The position numbers and the translations under genes were made by a program. A stretch of 21,584 bases of DNA, taken from Azolla pinnata (taxonomy: Eukaryota > Streptophyta > Polypodiopsida > Salviniales > Salviniaceae). Under the pieces are notes generated by a model. That model did no database searches. It worked only from the letters and a program-made list of their open reading frames with translations, and had not been told where the DNA came from. Every line of letters begins with the position of its first letter. The first letter of the stretch is position 1. Location: contig JBBBWG010005925.1 in NCBI GenBank assembly GCA_037176905.1, positions 5,702-27,285 on the forward strand, read 5' to 3'. This document shows positions 20,310 through 21,584 of this stretch, piece after piece.

Positions 20310-20655
20310 TTTGCAATTTCAATTTCTTAAACAAGATAAATTAGAAGATGTACTTGAATATCAAAAAATGATATCAGGAGTTCTTTTTAATTAAACACGC
20401 AAGCTCAATAATTTCCCTTTGAATAAATCCACTTGGCCAATGAACCTAGTCGATATATAATGTCACGGATTGGTTGCGTCAAACAACCATCAATGACAAG
20501 TGACAAAACATGTTATAAAAAAAATATTGTTGTGTTAGAAGTTTTCATGTCAATAGAGCAATAACATAAAGCACATATTAATAAATGAAGAATTAATAAC
20601 TTTGAGGAAGTTATGCTAACACTACAAGGTAATATGCTGGTTGCCACAACACTTC

Positions 20656-20679
20656 GCCGCGACTTTGCTGCGTCGCGGC
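20656..20679. repeat. Perfect 8-bp hairpin in the CACTA end
   Basis: GCCGCGAC (20656-20663) and GTCGCGGC (20672-20679) are exact reverse complements around the 8-base loop TTTGCTGC. The two arms are a sub-terminal motif in opposite orientations. Confidence 0.85.
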
Positions 20680-20762
20680 AAAAAATTGTTTTTTTGCGCG
20701 ACAATTTTACCGCGAATTACCGCGAGATTTTCCGCAAAGTTTACCGCGAATTTTTCCGGACA

Positions 20763-20903
20763 TTTTGCCGCACACTTATCTGCGCATTTGCCGCGACCAC
20801 CAACGACAATTTTGCCGCACAGTTATCCGTGCATTTGCCGTGACCACCAACGACAATTTTGCCGCACACTTATCCGCGCATTTGCCGCGACCACCAATGG
20901 CAA
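20763..20903 (+). repeat. Three 47-bp tandem units in the CACTA sub-terminal zone
   Basis: Units 20763-20809, 20810-20856 and 20857-20903 share the frame TTTTGCCGCACA, TTATCCGCGC, ATTTGCCGCGACCACCAA, CGACAA. Several differences are C-to-T or G-to-A changes at CpG (for example CCGTGC for CCGCGC, CCGTGA for CCGCGA), as expected from methylation. Confidence 0.9.
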
Positions 20904-21345
20904 CTTTTCCGCGACCATATCCGCGCGATTACCGAGAGATTTGACGCAGCTATTTCCGCGAGATTAGCTGAACATTTTTCCACATGGAAAATCTGCAAAT
21001 TTGCCGCGTTGATTTACGCAGGCGTTGCCGGATATATTGACGCACAAAAAACTTTCAATTTTCCGCAACCTTAGCTGCAAATTTGCTGCGACGATTGCCG
21101 CAGTATTTTCCGAGCATATTACCGGAAGTATATCCAGGATTTTTTCCGCGAATTTTGCTAGAGATATTACCGCAAAATTGATTTCATCGCGCAATTGCCG
21201 CGAGTTTTGCACAACTATTGCCACGAATATGCAACAACTAATGCCATGAGTTTGCAACGAATTTCGCCGCGATTATCCTGCTAATTTGCCGCGAGTTTAC
21301 CGCGGAATAGCTGCAAATTTGCCGCGACGTATCCGCGTAATTACC

Positions 21346-21584
21346 ACAACAAGCTTGATAATCTCTCATTTGAGTTCATTTCAGGTAAATTGGGGGTATA
21401 AACAATGGCTCTAAGATATATTTATGTTGTAAATCAGGTTCATATATATTTATTGTAATCCAAAATGGAGTATATCAATGCAATTTGTAAAGCACATAGA
21501 AATATAAATGTATATATCCACATGTTCATAAGCAACCACATATACGTGTTAATACCCATGAAATATATAAAAGTTTACCAAAAT
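21346..21584. other. AT-rich DNA inside the CACTA element, no gene seen
   Basis: After the motif array ends, AT content rises again. Nothing coding is visible up to the window edge. It may be the 5' UTR or first intron of the element's gene. Confidence 0.4.

Larger units (their letters stand above)
20620..21584 (+). mobile_element. CACTA (En/Spm-type) transposon end with sub-terminal repeats, runs off the window
   Basis: CACTACAAGG at 20620 is the canonical CACTA terminal inverted repeat start. It is preceded by TAA, which could be the 3-base target-site copy. From 20640 to about 21345 the DNA is crowded with CCGCGA, TTTGCCGC and TTTTCCGCG words, far above the CpG content of the surrounding DNA. 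This is the sub-terminal repeat zone where CACTA transposases bind. The opposite end (CTTGTAGTG) is not in the window, so the element extends to the right. Open frames through the zone are by-products of the repeat. Confidence 0.75.

Noticed and set aside
20613..21257. Overlapping Ala/Arg-rich frames on both strands
   Set aside because: They arise from the CCGCGA motif array of the CACTA end; the repeat period explains the recurring peptides.

Overview
This is nuclear DNA of a land plant. It has short exons separated by AT-rich GT..AG introns, plant-type LTR-retrotransposon and CACTA transposon remains, and long (CA)n/(TACA)n tracts. A broken terpene synthase of the microbial-like (MTPSL) kind at 14592-15626 points to a non-seed plant (fern, lycophyte or bryophyte), because that family is known from those lineages and not from seed plants. 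The lineage call is an inference; I cannot name a species.

Left half (1-10.3 kb): two intact housekeeping genes on the + strand. The first (1106-5936, 12 exons, 758 aa predicted) is a kanadaptin / SLC4A1AP-like protein with an FHA domain. The second (8408-10323, 5 exons, 139 aa predicted) is a small Alba-domain nucleic-acid-binding protein. In both, every exon junction joins in frame. Both have long (CA)/(TACA) simple-sequence tracts directly upstream of the start codon. Intron 3 of the Alba gene carries a 72-bp tandem duplication that has copied its own 5' splice site.

Middle (10.3-14.6 kb): about 3.5 kb of AT-rich intergenic DNA without a convincing gene, then a 358-bp tandem duplication (13888-14603). 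Its right edge includes the last codons of the minus-strand MTPSL pseudogene.

Right half (14.6-21.6 kb): accessory, transposon-dominated DNA. The MTPSL pseudogene keeps the NSE metal-binding motif and a C-terminal W..W...RY-like end, but has frameshifts, two TAG stops and NNxxD in place of DDxxD. Its 5' part is cut off by the LTR of a Ty1/copia element (LTR 15627-16262, initiator-Met-tRNA primer-binding site 16265-16277, decayed gag 16280-16590). The element then dissolves into a 1.1-kb ATGCATGT-rich repeat array. Beyond lie decayed CACTA-like coding remnants facing each other (19175-19564 on +, 19834-20309 on -). The last feature is a well-marked CACTA transposon end at 20620 (CACTACAAGG) with a dense sub-terminal array of CCGCGA-type motifs, three 47-bp tandem units and a hairpin; this element runs out of the window.

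No RNA genes, CRISPR arrays or bacterial-type features were seen. I found no clearly new biological system. The points most worth a second look are the MTPSL relic, the CACTA sub-terminal array and the duplicated splice donor.
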